A DNA stretch of 12,879 nt from Anaerolineaceae bacterium UBA5211 (lineage in GTDB: Bacteria; Chloroflexota; Anaerolineae; Anaerolineales; Anaerolineaceae), in NCBI GenBank assembly GCA_002412595.1, contig DHVJ01000010.1:1-12879 (forward strand), read 5' to 3'. Under the pieces are notes generated by a model. The model ran no database searches, was not told the origin of the DNA, and was given only the letters and a program-made list of their open reading frames with translations. Position numbers and translations under genes: made by a program. Position 1 is the stretch's first letter, and every line of letters starts with the position of its first letter. This document shows, one piece after another, positions 1 to 6,240 of the stretch.

Positions 1-1482
1 TATCGAGAATTCTTTTGTCGATTGAACGAAGAAGCATTTGCGAAGATGTACGCCGACACACCCTCCAGGCCCAATACGCCGGTAAATGTGTTGATCGGGC
101 TGGAGACACTGAAAGCGGGGTATGGATGGAGTGATGAAGAACTATACGATCACTATAGTTTTGATATCCAGGTGCGCTATGCATTGGGATATCGGGGTTT
201 GCACGAAGGGGACTTCGATATTCGCACACTGTATAATTTTCGGCGTCGGCTGGGCCAATACAATTTGGAGCATGGAGAGAACCTGGTGGCGGAGGCGTTT
301 GTCAACATCACCGATCAACAAATAGCAGCATTCAAGCTGCATACGGGGCAGCAGCGGATGGACAGTACCCAAATAGCCAGCAACATACTGGACGCCAGCC
401 GACTGGAATTATCTGTCCAGGCAATACAACGTCTGGAGCGCCTGATGAACCAGGAAGAGAAAGGACAATATGCCGATCAGCTGAACTCCTATACCCAGGG
501 AGAACCCGGACAATTCATATACCATGTGAAAGGGAAAAGCGCCAACGCAGAACATCTGCAGCGAGCCGGAGAAACGTTGTATGAATTGCTTGAGAAGCTG
601 AAGGCAAAACACGGGCATGAAGCACAGTACCAGGTTGTTCAGCGCTTTTTTGCGGAGAATTATGAAGTGCAAGCAAGCCAAGCAATCCGAACCAGAGAAC
701 CCGGGAAATTGGGATCGGGGAGTTTGCAATCGCTGGATGATCAGGAGGCCAGCTTTCGCAAGAAAGGCAATCGCTTCTATAAAGGATATGTGGTCAATGT
801 AAGTGAGACATGTGATCCTGAAAATCCGGTCCAGCTGATCACCCAGGTACAAGTAGCACCCAACAATCAAGAAGACGCGGATTTATTATGTGAAGCAGTA
901 GCAACAATAAAGGAGCGTATGCCGTTGGATACGCTCTACGCGGATGGAGGCTATGGCAGCCCTAAGGCAGACCGGGTACTTGTTCAACAGCAAGTGGAAC
1001 TATATCAAAGCGGTATTCGCGGCAAAGCACCCAAGCCAGAGAAGCTTAATTTGGCTGACTTCAATTTAGAGGCAGATAAATTGGGTGAACCAACACAAAT
1101 TACATGCCCAAATGGACAAAACGCTTCAATAGGAACAGGAACTTCTACAGACTATATTGCTTACTTTGAAACCGATATTTGTTTGAAATGTCCACTTCAC
1201 TTGAATGGGTCTTGTCGCGTTCGACGGGTGAAACAAGACCGCAATCAATTCAACTGGGCCTTTTCACAGCAAGAATTTTTATGGGCTCTCAGGCGCCAAA
1301 GGCATCTATGGTTAAAACAACAAAAACACAATCCGCGCGCTGCGGTTGAGGCTGCCATGCGTTCAATCAAACACGCTTTTCCACATGGGAAACTTCCAGT
1401 TCGCGGGCAAATTCGAGTTTCGCAGATGATGATCCTGGCAACAGCCATGATAAATTTGCGAAGAATAGCCCATTATCAATAG
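1..1482 (+). CDS. IS1182-type transposase, 5' end outside the window
   Basis: DDE transposase that would move its own insertion sequence. The frame is open from base 1, reading YREFFCRLNEEAFAKMYAD, which fits the interior of this family, so the true start lies left of the window; the TTG at 22 is not a credible start. About 493 residues are visible. The N-terminal part (YADTPSRPNTPVNVLIG, then LYDHYSFDIQVRYALG) resembles the InsH N-terminal domain (DUF772). Counting from that TTG, the catalytic triad candidates are D114 (in RMDSTQI), D308 (in LYADGGYG) and E443 (in AAVEAAMRSIKH). Four cysteines (C362, C387, C390, C398) form the zinc-ribbon-like insert usual in IS1182/DDE_Tnp_1_6 proteins. No internal stop or frameshift is visible, so the enzyme may be functional. 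Neither terminal inverted repeat could be defined: the left end is missing and the right end is not obvious. Confidence 0.93.
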   Translation, partial: YREFFCRLNEEAFAKMYADTPSRPNTPVNVLIGLETLKAGYGWSDEELYDHYSFDIQVRYALGYRGLHEGDFDIRTLYNFRRRLGQYNLEHGENLVAEAFVNITDQQIAAFKLHTGQQRMDSTQIASNILDASRLELSVQAIQRLERLMNQEEKGQYADQLNSYTQGEPGQFIYHVKGKSANAEHLQRAGETLYELLEKLKAKHGHEAQYQVVQRFFAENYEVQASQAIRTREPGKLGSGSLQSLDDQEASFRKKGNRFYKGYVVNVSETCDPENPVQLITQVQVAPNNQEDADLLCEAVATIKERMPLDTLYADGGYGSPKADRVLVQQQVELYQSGIRGKAPKPEKLNLADFNLEADKLGEPTQITCPNGQNASIGTGTSTDYIAYFETDICLKCPLHLNGSCRVRRVKQDRNQFNWAFSQQEFLWALRRQRHLWLKQQKHNPRAAVEAAMRSIKHAFPHGKLPVRGQIRVSQMMILATAMINLRRIAHYQ

Positions 1483-1494
1483 GGCATTTTTTTT
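1468..1494 (+). terminator. Intrinsic terminator overlapping the transposase stop codon
   Basis: GCCCATT (1468-1474), a 3-nt loop ATC, then AAT-A-GGGC (1478-1485) form a 7-bp stem with one bulged A, followed after one A by eight T residues (1487-1494). The transposase TAG stop (1480-1482) lies inside the 3' arm. It should end the transposase transcript right at the end of the gene. Confidence 0.7.
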
Positions 1495-1625
1495 GTCTGT
1501 CATTCACTGATGTTTATGTTAGCATCTGCGTTTCTTTTTACAAATATTATGTTCTCTTTTTGTGCTTTTTTCAGTAGAGCCACGGATTTTCCTTTGGACT
1601 TTCCAGAAAATTTGAACTTATCAAA

Positions 1626-1653
1626 GCACGTAGGGCAGGTTTCTACCCGTGCC
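1626..1653. repeat. Imperfect inverted repeat, REP-like
   Basis: Two alternative folds are visible. One pairs GCACG (1626-1630) with CGTGC (1648-1652). The other pairs GGCAGGT (1634-1640) with ACC-CG-TGCC (1645-1653) across a TTCT loop, with CG bulged. The sequence resembles dispersed 'GTAGGGGCAGGTTT...ACCTGCCC'-type repeats. Only one copy is in the window, so its dispersed nature is inferred. Confidence 0.45.
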
Positions 1654-1730
1654 ACTGATTGGAAAATTCTTTTTTCTTCTTACTATTCATTTTTATTAAT
1701 CCACGCAGATGGCAGTATTGCTCACTCTCT

Positions 1731-1765
1731 TGTGTCATCCTGAGTGCGCAGCACGAAGGATCTCG
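1731..1765. repeat. Dispersed palindromic repeat of the GTCATCCTGAG...GAAGGATCTCG type
   Basis: ATCCT (1737-1741) pairs with AGGAT (1757-1761), and GTGC (1744-1747) pairs with GCAC (1751-1754) around a GCA loop. Between the two stems sit GA and GA, which can form tandem sheared G-A pairs. The flanking words TGTGTCATCCTGAG and CGAAGGATCTCG match an intergenic repeat type often seen in Chloroflexota and other bacteria. That identity comes from memory, not from a search. Confidence 0.6.
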
Positions 1766-1815
1766 ACTGGATGTATTCTTAACCTCGAGGAACACTTAAA
1801 TTCACAGATTAAACT

Positions 1816-1850
1816 CTCTCCCTATTTCGACGCAGTTGAAATGGGGAGAG
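1816..1850. repeat. Long near-perfect hairpin repeat
   Basis: Bases 1816-1831 pair with 1835-1850 to give a 16-bp stem closed by a GCA loop (1832-1834). The only non-Watson-Crick pairs are two G-T wobbles (T1823 with G1843, G1829 with T1837). There is no T-tract after it, so it is not a typical terminator. It resembles a REP-like or MITE-like palindrome. It lies about 60 bases upstream of the tRNA. Confidence 0.65.
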
Positions 1851-1888
1851 CCGGAGAGGAGCCGATTTTCACATTTCAATCCTCCCCG

Positions 1889-1897
1889 TGGTAAAAT
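1889..1897 (+). promoter_or_regulatory. Extended -10 promoter of the tRNA-Arg gene
   Basis: TGGTAAAAT carries the TG-n motif of an extended -10 element followed by TAAAAT (5 of 6 matches to TATAAT). It ends 11 bases before the mature tRNA 5' end, leaving room for a short leader removed by RNase P. No good -35 hexamer lies 16-18 bases upstream, as expected for an extended -10 promoter. Confidence 0.5.
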
Positions 1898-1908
1898 GCT
1901 AAGCATGT

Positions 1909-1980
1909 GTCCCTGTAGCTCAGTGGATAGAGCGCTAGCCTCCGGAGCTAGAAGCGGGAGTTCGAGTCCCCCCAGGGACA
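1909..1980 (+). tRNA. tRNA-Arg (anticodon CCG)
   Basis: A full cloverleaf can be drawn. The acceptor stem is GTCCCTG (1909-1915) with CAGGGAC (1973-1979), discriminator A1980. The D stem is GCTC/GAGC (1918-1921/1930-1933). The anticodon stem is CTAGC/GCTAG (1935-1939/1947-1951) with loop CTCCGGA, giving anticodon CCG at 1942-1944, which reads CGG arginine codons. The T loop is TTCGAGT (1961-1967). The T stem GGGAG/CCCCC has an A1959-C1969 mismatch. The 3' CCA is not fully encoded (CCT follows the discriminator), so it must be added enzymatically. The variable loop is short (AAGC). Confidence 0.95.
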
Positions 1981-2047
1981 CCTTTGTTTTAACTCATTAC
2001 TAATGCTTTTTTTATAAATTTATTACAACCAAAATCCCCTCCAAACG

Positions 2048-2053
2048 TATAAT
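2048..2053 (+). promoter_or_regulatory. Candidate -10 element for the metallopeptidase gene
   Basis: A perfect TATAAT lies 35 bases upstream of the ATG at 2089, in an AT-rich spacer after the tRNA. A matching -35 at standard distance is weak. Read-through from the tRNA promoter is also possible, because no terminator is clear after the tRNA. Confidence 0.35.
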
Positions 2054-2088
2054 TATCGATGATAAAACAATAAAAATAAGGAGTAAGC

Positions 2089-2784
2089 ATGTACTTCGGT
2101 GGTTATGGTTTATATATTTTGATCAGTTTGCCCGCCCTGATTCTGGGTTTCTACGCCCAAGCTAAGGTAAAAGGGGCTTTCAACAAATATTCCAAGGTGC
2201 GTACCAGCAATGGTATGACCGGCGCGGAAGTGGCGCGCGCAGTGCTGGACGCCAAAGGGCTGCAGGATGTGCAAATCCAACAGGTGCGCGGCAATTTGAG
2301 CGACAACTACGACCCGCGCACTAAGGTGCTCAACTTGAGCCAGTCCGTTTACGCCACGCCCAGCGTGGCCGCGGCCGGTGTGGCCGCCCACGAAGCTGGG
2401 CATGCCATCCAGCACGCCGCGGGCTACGGGCCGCTGAAACTGCGTTCGCTGATGGTACCTTCTGTACAATTGGGCAGCTGGCTGGGCCCGATCGTTTTCA
2501 TGGCCGGCTTGTTGTTCAACAGCGATAATATGGCCCTGGTCGGCCTGGTGCTTTTCGCGGTTACCGCACTTTTCGCGGTTGTGACCATCCCGGTTGAAGT
2601 GGATGCCTCCAAACGCGCCAAGGAAATGCTCTCAACCTCAGGCATTGTCTATCAAAGCGAAATGGCCGGCGTCAACAAAGTATTAGACGCGGCCGCCCTG
2701 ACTTACGTTGCCGGTGCGGTGCAAGCTCTGTCCACCCTGCTATATTACGTCATGCTGTTCAGTGGTGGACGCAGGCGCAATTAA
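2089..2784 (+). CDS. Membrane zinc metallopeptidase, YugP family
   Basis: A 231-residue predicted membrane-bound zinc protease (Zn_peptidase_2, Bacillus YugP-like). The signature HEAGH is at residues 101-105 (VAAHEAGHAIQHA), giving two zinc-binding histidines and the catalytic glutamate; E170 in IPVEVDASKRA is the likely third ligand. Hydrophobic segments lie at about 5-22 (N-terminal anchor), 131-144, 148-168 and 208-225, so the active site sits between membrane segments. The length matches the family. The start is fixed by AAGGAG (2078-2083) five bases before the ATG. The physiological substrate of YugP proteins is not known; membrane-protein quality control is a reasonable guess. It stands alone, downstream of the tRNA and convergent with the oxidoreductase gene. 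Confidence 0.93.
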   Translation: MYFGGYGLYILISLPALILGFYAQAKVKGAFNKYSKVRTSNGMTGAEVARAVLDAKGLQDVQIQQVRGNLSDNYDPRTKVLNLSQSVYATPSVAAAGVAAHEAGHAIQHAAGYGPLKLRSLMVPSVQLGSWLGPIVFMAGLLFNSDNMALVGLVLFAVTALFAVVTIPVEVDASKRAKEMLSTSGIVYQSEMAGVNKVLDAAALTYVAGAVQALSTLLYYVMLFSGGRRRN

Positions 2785-2844
2785 TTGGGTCCACAATCAA
2801 TCTGATCCCCCAGGCGCATCCACGGATACGCCATTATTAATAAT

Positions 2845-2880
2845 AAAAGGCAGCGGATATAATAATTCCGCTGCCTTTTT
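2845..2880. terminator. Bidirectional intrinsic terminator between convergent genes
   Basis: AAAAGGCAGCGGA (2845-2857) pairs perfectly with TCCGCTGCCTTTT (2867-2879) around a 9-nt AT-only loop. The stem has GC-rich pairs at its core, a T-run on the + strand and a matching T-run on the - strand. It lies between the metallopeptidase stop (2784) and the oxidoreductase stop (2899) and can end transcription from both sides. Confidence 0.92.
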
Positions 2881-2898
2881 AAATCTTTAATTCGCTAC

Positions 2899-4905
2899 TT
2901 AGATTTTATAAGCTACTTCATAAGCATCATGTACCACACCCATCACATTACCCACGCACTTGCAGTCACCGATGGAATACACTTCGGGAGCCACATCTAC
3001 GTACATGTCCGGGCTTATCACACAGCAGGAATCATAACCCGCCGAGCAGACCACGCTGTCCGCTTCCACAAATTCTTCTTTACCGTTAACCTCAATGCAA
3101 ACACCATCCGGCCGGATTTCCTTTGCTTTCGCGTTGGTGTGAATCTCAATTTCATAATATTTCAGCAATTCCAATAACATGTTTTTATTGGAGGCTGATA
3201 GACCCGGGACCTTCAAGATGCCGTCCAGCATTTCAATAATGATCGGTGTCTTGCCTTCTTTAGCCAATTCGTAAGCAATTTCGCATCCGGTCAGGCCGCC
3301 GCCAATGACCGCCACTTTTTCCCCGACTGGTTTGGTTCCGCGCAGGAAATCTATAGCTTCCACAGATTTTTCAATGCCTTTCACAGGCAGTTTCTTGGGT
3401 AACGCGCCGGTGGCTTGGATAACCACATCCGCGCCAAATTCCTTGATGGAATCGGGGGTAGCTTCGGTGTTCAACCGCACATCCACCTTGTCATCCACCA
3501 GTTTCTTCTTGTACCACTTGATCAATTTTCGGTCAGATTCCTTGAAATCCGGGGTAGCCGCCGCGATGAAAACACCGCCCAATTCATTCGTCTTTTCAAA
3601 CAGCGTCACTTGGTGCCCGCGTTCAGCCGCCAGGCGTGCAGATTCCATACCCGCCAGTCCGCCACCAATTACAGCTACTTTCTTGGGTGTATCGGTTTTC
3701 ACCAGGCGTAATTCATCCTCACGGAAGACTGCCGGATTGACTGCGCAGGTCAGGGGGTTACCAATGAAAATTTGCGCCAGGCAGCCATTATGGCAGGCAA
3801 TACAGGGACGGATATCATCAATATCACCTTGCCTGATCTTGTTGACATAATCGGGGTCGGCCAGGAAAGCGCGCGCAATACCAATACCATCAAATAGTCC
3901 ATCTTCAATGCTTTTTGCGGCCAGATCGGGGTCATCCATACGGCCAGCGCAAATAACCGGGATGTTCACATAATTCTTGATAAAAGCCACTTCAGGCATG
4001 TTGCAGCCCATTGGCATATATACCGGCGGGTGGGCCCAATACCAGGAATCATAAGAACCATTATCCGCATCCAGGGCGTCGCAGCCGGCTTCTTCCAAAA
4101 TCTGAGCTACTTCTGGGCTTTCCTCCAGCGAACGGCCAAATTCTTTATAAGCCACACCGGGAAGTGCGCCAGAATTAAAGCCTTTCATTTTGCTGGCCAC
4201 ACTATAACGCACGGTAACTACAAAATCTTCTCCACAGGCATTTTTGACACCTTTGATAATTTCACAGGGGAAGCGTAAGCGTTTTTCCAGGCTGCCGCCA
4301 AATTCATCTGTGCGGGAGTTGGTTGCCTCCACAGTAAATTGATCAATTAAGTAGCCCTCGTGGACGGCATGGATTTCTATGCCATCAAAGCCGGCTTCCT
4401 GAGCCATCTTGGCCGATTCAATGAAACTGTGGATATATTGATAAACTTCTTCGGTGGTCAAAGCGCGGTGCTTGATAGACGGATCCCAAACATTGGGAAG
4501 ACCTTCCGAGGGGGCCACAAAGAAAATATTAGGATCCAACCCATGCGCTTTCATCAGTTCCGGGCTGCCAGGGAATGTACGCCCTGAGCCGGCAGAAAGC
4601 TGAATCAAAATTTTGGCGCCGAACCGATGAACTTCATCGGTCATTTTCTTGGTGGCCATAAAAGCATCTTTCTTTTCATGCAGCCATAACGGCCCACCCA
4701 TGGGAGCCACGACCGTCGCACCGGTAACGAGCAAACCAACGCCGCCTTTTGCGCGTTCGATCAGGTACTCGCAGCCCTCTTTATCATAAGTGCCATCCGG
4801 TTTGAAAATGTGCGTGCCGCCCATAGCACACATAACAAAACGGTTTTTTACTTCCATGCTCCCAATCTGCATGGGGGTGAATAAAATATCATACTTTTCT
4901 GCCAT
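2899..4905 (-). CDS. Enoate reductase / 2,4-dienoyl-CoA reductase-like flavoprotein (Old Yellow Enzyme family, Fe-S/FMN/FAD)
   Basis: A 668-residue cytoplasmic oxidoreductase that would pass electrons from NAD(P)H through FAD and a 4Fe-4S cluster to FMN to reduce an activated C=C bond. An Old Yellow Enzyme TIM barrel covers about residues 4-360; Y185 in HEGYLIDQF aligns by eye with the catalytic tyrosine of E. coli FadH, and DNGSYDSWYWAHPP resembles clostridial 2-enoate reductases. The cluster motif is C368-x2-C371-x3-C375-x11-C387. GGGLAG (414-419) binds FAD and GGGLTG (535-540) NAD(P)H. The ATG at 4905 was chosen because AAGGAGA sits just upstream; an in-frame TTG at 4944 lies before that site and is rejected. 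Family is certain; the substrate (2-enoate, dienoyl-CoA, steroid-like enone) is not. The best subfamily guess is enoate reductase, fitting anaerobic acid or amino acid metabolism. It is a single-gene unit. Confidence 0.93.
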   Translation of the reverse strand: MAEKYDILFTPMQIGSMEVKNRFVMCAMGGTHIFKPDGTYDKEGCEYLIERAKGGVGLLVTGATVVAPMGGPLWLHEKKDAFMATKKMTDEVHRFGAKILIQLSAGSGRTFPGSPELMKAHGLDPNIFFVAPSEGLPNVWDPSIKHRALTTEEVYQYIHSFIESAKMAQEAGFDGIEIHAVHEGYLIDQFTVEATNSRTDEFGGSLEKRLRFPCEIIKGVKNACGEDFVVTVRYSVASKMKGFNSGALPGVAYKEFGRSLEESPEVAQILEEAGCDALDADNGSYDSWYWAHPPVYMPMGCNMPEVAFIKNYVNIPVICAGRMDDPDLAAKSIEDGLFDGIGIARAFLADPDYVNKIRQGDIDDIRPCIACHNGCLAQIFIGNPLTCAVNPAVFREDELRLVKTDTPKKVAVIGGGLAGMESARLAAERGHQVTLFEKTNELGGVFIAAATPDFKESDRKLIKWYKKKLVDDKVDVRLNTEATPDSIKEFGADVVIQATGALPKKLPVKGIEKSVEAIDFLRGTKPVGEKVAVIGGGLTGCEIAYELAKEGKTPIIIEMLDGILKVPGLSASNKNMLLELLKYYEIEIHTNAKAKEIRPDGVCIEVNGKEEFVEADSVVCSAGYDSCCVISPDMYVDVAPEVYSIGDCKCVGNVMGVVHDAYEVAYKI

Positions 4906-4932
4906 CGCTGTTCTCCTTGTACATTGTACGTT

Positions 4933-4960
4933 TTGACATTGCAAGTATATTTTTTATACT
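4933..4960 (+). promoter_or_regulatory. Near-consensus sigma-70 promoter facing right, antisense to local genes
   Basis: TTGACA (4933-4938) and TATACT (4955-4960) are separated by 16 bases: 6 of 6 and 5 of 6 consensus matches. It points away from the oxidoreductase gene and into the 3' end of the leftward rlmI gene, with no rightward gene behind it. Its -10 element is half of the dyad at 4943-4961. Confidence 0.4.
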
Positions 4961-4961
4961 T
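4943..4961. promoter_or_regulatory. Putative operator dyad upstream of the oxidoreductase gene
   Basis: AAGTATA (4943-4949) and TATACTT (4955-4961) form a perfect 7-bp inverted repeat separated by five T residues. An outer ACAT/ATGT pair (4936-4939, 4962-4965) extends it with a 3-base offset. It lies at or just after the expected start site of the leftward promoter, where a repressor would block transcription. No regulator gene is nearby. A second palindromic pair, GTAC-ATT-GTAC, is at 4919-4929. Confidence 0.4.
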
Positions 4962-4967
4962 ATGTAT

Positions 4968-4997
4968 ATTATCCCCTTAAATATGATCTATTTTCAA
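4968..4997 (-). promoter_or_regulatory. Candidate promoter of the oxidoreductase gene
   Basis: On the - strand TTGAAA (4992-4997) and GATAAT (4968-4973) are 18 bases apart, with 4-5 and 5 of 6 matches to sigma-70 consensus. The start site would fall near 4961, giving a leader of about 55 bases that contains the ribosome binding site AAGGAGA. Confidence 0.5.
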
Positions 4998-5040
4998 GTG
5001 ACTTTTTGCGTGTTAAGAATATTATCAATTTTGTGAAATT

Positions 5041-6240
5041 TCAATTAATCTGGCAAATCAGACCTTTGAGGTACTCCCCCTCCGGGAAATTCAAGGCAAT
5101 GGGATGGTCAGACGCTTGGGAAAGCTGCCGGATGATCTGCGCTTCCACGCCCGCGTCCAAGGCCGCGTCTGCCACAATCTTCTGGAACAAGGCCCGATCC
5201 ACGCCGCCAGAGCAGGAAAAGGTCGCTAAGATGCCACCCGGTTTGAGCAGCTTGAAAGCCAGCAGGTTGATATCCTTGTATCCGCGTGCAGCTGCACGCA
5301 CCTGTCCCACAGTTGGAGCGAATTTGGGCGGGTCCAGGATGATCAGGTCAAAGGATTCGCGCCGGTCGCGCATGGCGCGCAGTTCGTGGAATACGTCCGC
5401 ACACAACCATTCGGCTCTGTCTGTGGGCAAGTCGTTCAACACCAGGTTGCGCTTACCCAGTTCCAGAACATCCGCGGATGAGTCAATCGACACTACCTGG
5501 GAAGCACCACTTGCGAGACAGACAACCGCAAAGCCGCCGGTGTATGAAAAGCAATTCAATACACGCCGGTCTTTGGCATATTTCGCCACAAGCTGACGGT
5601 TGTCACGCTGGTCCAGGTAAAAGCCAGTTTTGTGCCCTTTCTGGATGTTTACCAGGTAATTCAGGTCATTTTCGCAAATCGTAACTTCTTCGGGAGGAAT
5701 TGATCCTTTGAGCAAGCCTGTAACTTCTGCAAGCCCTTCCAAAGTACGTACATCCGCATCTGACCGTTCATAGATGTTGCTCAAGCCGGTGATCTCCGCC
5801 AGAGCTTCCACGATGACCGCTTTCCATTTTTCAGCTCCAGCCGTCAGGAATTGGACGGCCAGCCAATTATCATACTGGTCCACAATTAAACCGGGTAGTC
5901 CGTCCGATTCGGCATGGATGAGACGGACTCCATTATTATGTGTATTAATTAATTGATTATTTATTCTCTTATAAATGGCTATGCGCATTTTATCTGTTAA
6001 CAAAACACACATATCGTCGCTGCAATCTTCTTCTCCAAAAGCCCACATGCGCGCCCGGATAGACGATTGCGGGCTGTAAGCCGCACAGCCCAGGCGTTCC
6101 CCCTGTGCTGAAAGCACCTCCACAGTGTCTCCTAACCCCGGATCACCTTCCACACGCGCCACAGCGCCCGAAAACACCCAGGGGTGGCGCCTTATGAGCG
6201 ATTTTTCCCGGCTGGGTTTTAATATCATTTTATCTGTCAT
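5041..6240 (-). CDS. rlmI: 23S rRNA (cytosine-C5)-methyltransferase RlmI
   Basis: A 399-residue SAM-dependent enzyme; E. coli RlmI (about 396 residues) makes m5C1962 in 23S rRNA. The N-terminal PUA domain (about 1-75) carries the hallmark REKSLIRRHPWVFSGAVARVEG. The Rossmann methyltransferase fold begins at about 185: KGHKTGFYLDQRDNR, motif I FSYTGGF (231-237), motif IV DPPKF (303-307) and TFSCSGG with probable catalytic C343. The ATG overlaps the ligA stop as ATGA (6237-6240). No clear Shine-Dalgarno lies just upstream, so translation probably depends on coupling to ligA. An AT-rich patch at about 5932-5990 encodes a variable linker (KRINNQLINTHNNG) between the domains. No clear terminator follows the stop codon. 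Confidence 0.95.
   Translation of the reverse strand: MTDKMILKPSREKSLIRRHPWVFSGAVARVEGDPGLGDTVEVLSAQGERLGCAAYSPQSSIRARMWAFGEEDCSDDMCVLLTDKMRIAIYKRINNQLINTHNNGVRLIHAESDGLPGLIVDQYDNWLAVQFLTAGAEKWKAVIVEALAEITGLSNIYERSDADVRTLEGLAEVTGLLKGSIPPEEVTICENDLNYLVNIQKGHKTGFYLDQRDNRQLVAKYAKDRRVLNCFSYTGGFAVVCLASGASQVVSIDSSADVLELGKRNLVLNDLPTDRAEWLCADVFHELRAMRDRRESFDLIILDPPKFAPTVGQVRAAARGYKDINLLAFKLLKPGGILATFSCSGGVDRALFQKIVADAALDAGVEAQIIRQLSQASDHPIALNFPEGEYLKGLICQIN

Larger units (their letters stand above)
1483..1908. other. Non-coding AT-rich spacer with hairpin repeats
   Basis: These 426 bases between the transposase stop and the tRNA hold no credible gene. The open frames starting at 1510 and 1709 lack ribosome binding sites, resemble no known protein, and run through hairpin-forming sequence. 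What can be seen is the right flank of the insertion sequence, three hairpin repeats (about 1626-1653, 1731-1765, 1816-1850) and the tRNA promoter. The right boundary of the IS should lie in the first part of this stretch but cannot be placed. Confidence 0.7.

Noticed and set aside
1510..1743. Open frame of 77 codons after the transposase
   Set aside because: No ribosome binding site, AT-rich low-complexity translation, and it runs through the 1626-1653 inverted repeat into the 1731-1765 repeat.
1709..1894. Open frame of 61 codons
   Set aside because: Made largely of two hairpin repeats and ends in the tRNA promoter; no ribosome binding site.
1909..1980. tRNA gene as an integration site for an island
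   Set aside because: No integrase gene and no repeat of the tRNA 3' end is visible in the window.
3305..3850. Long open frame of 181 codons on the + strand
   Set aside because: Antisense shadow of the Rossmann and Fe-S regions of the oxidoreductase; no start signals.
4906..4944. In-frame N-terminal extension of the oxidoreductase from a TTG
   Set aside because: The extension contains the Shine-Dalgarno AAGGAGA of the ATG at 4905 and has no family similarity.
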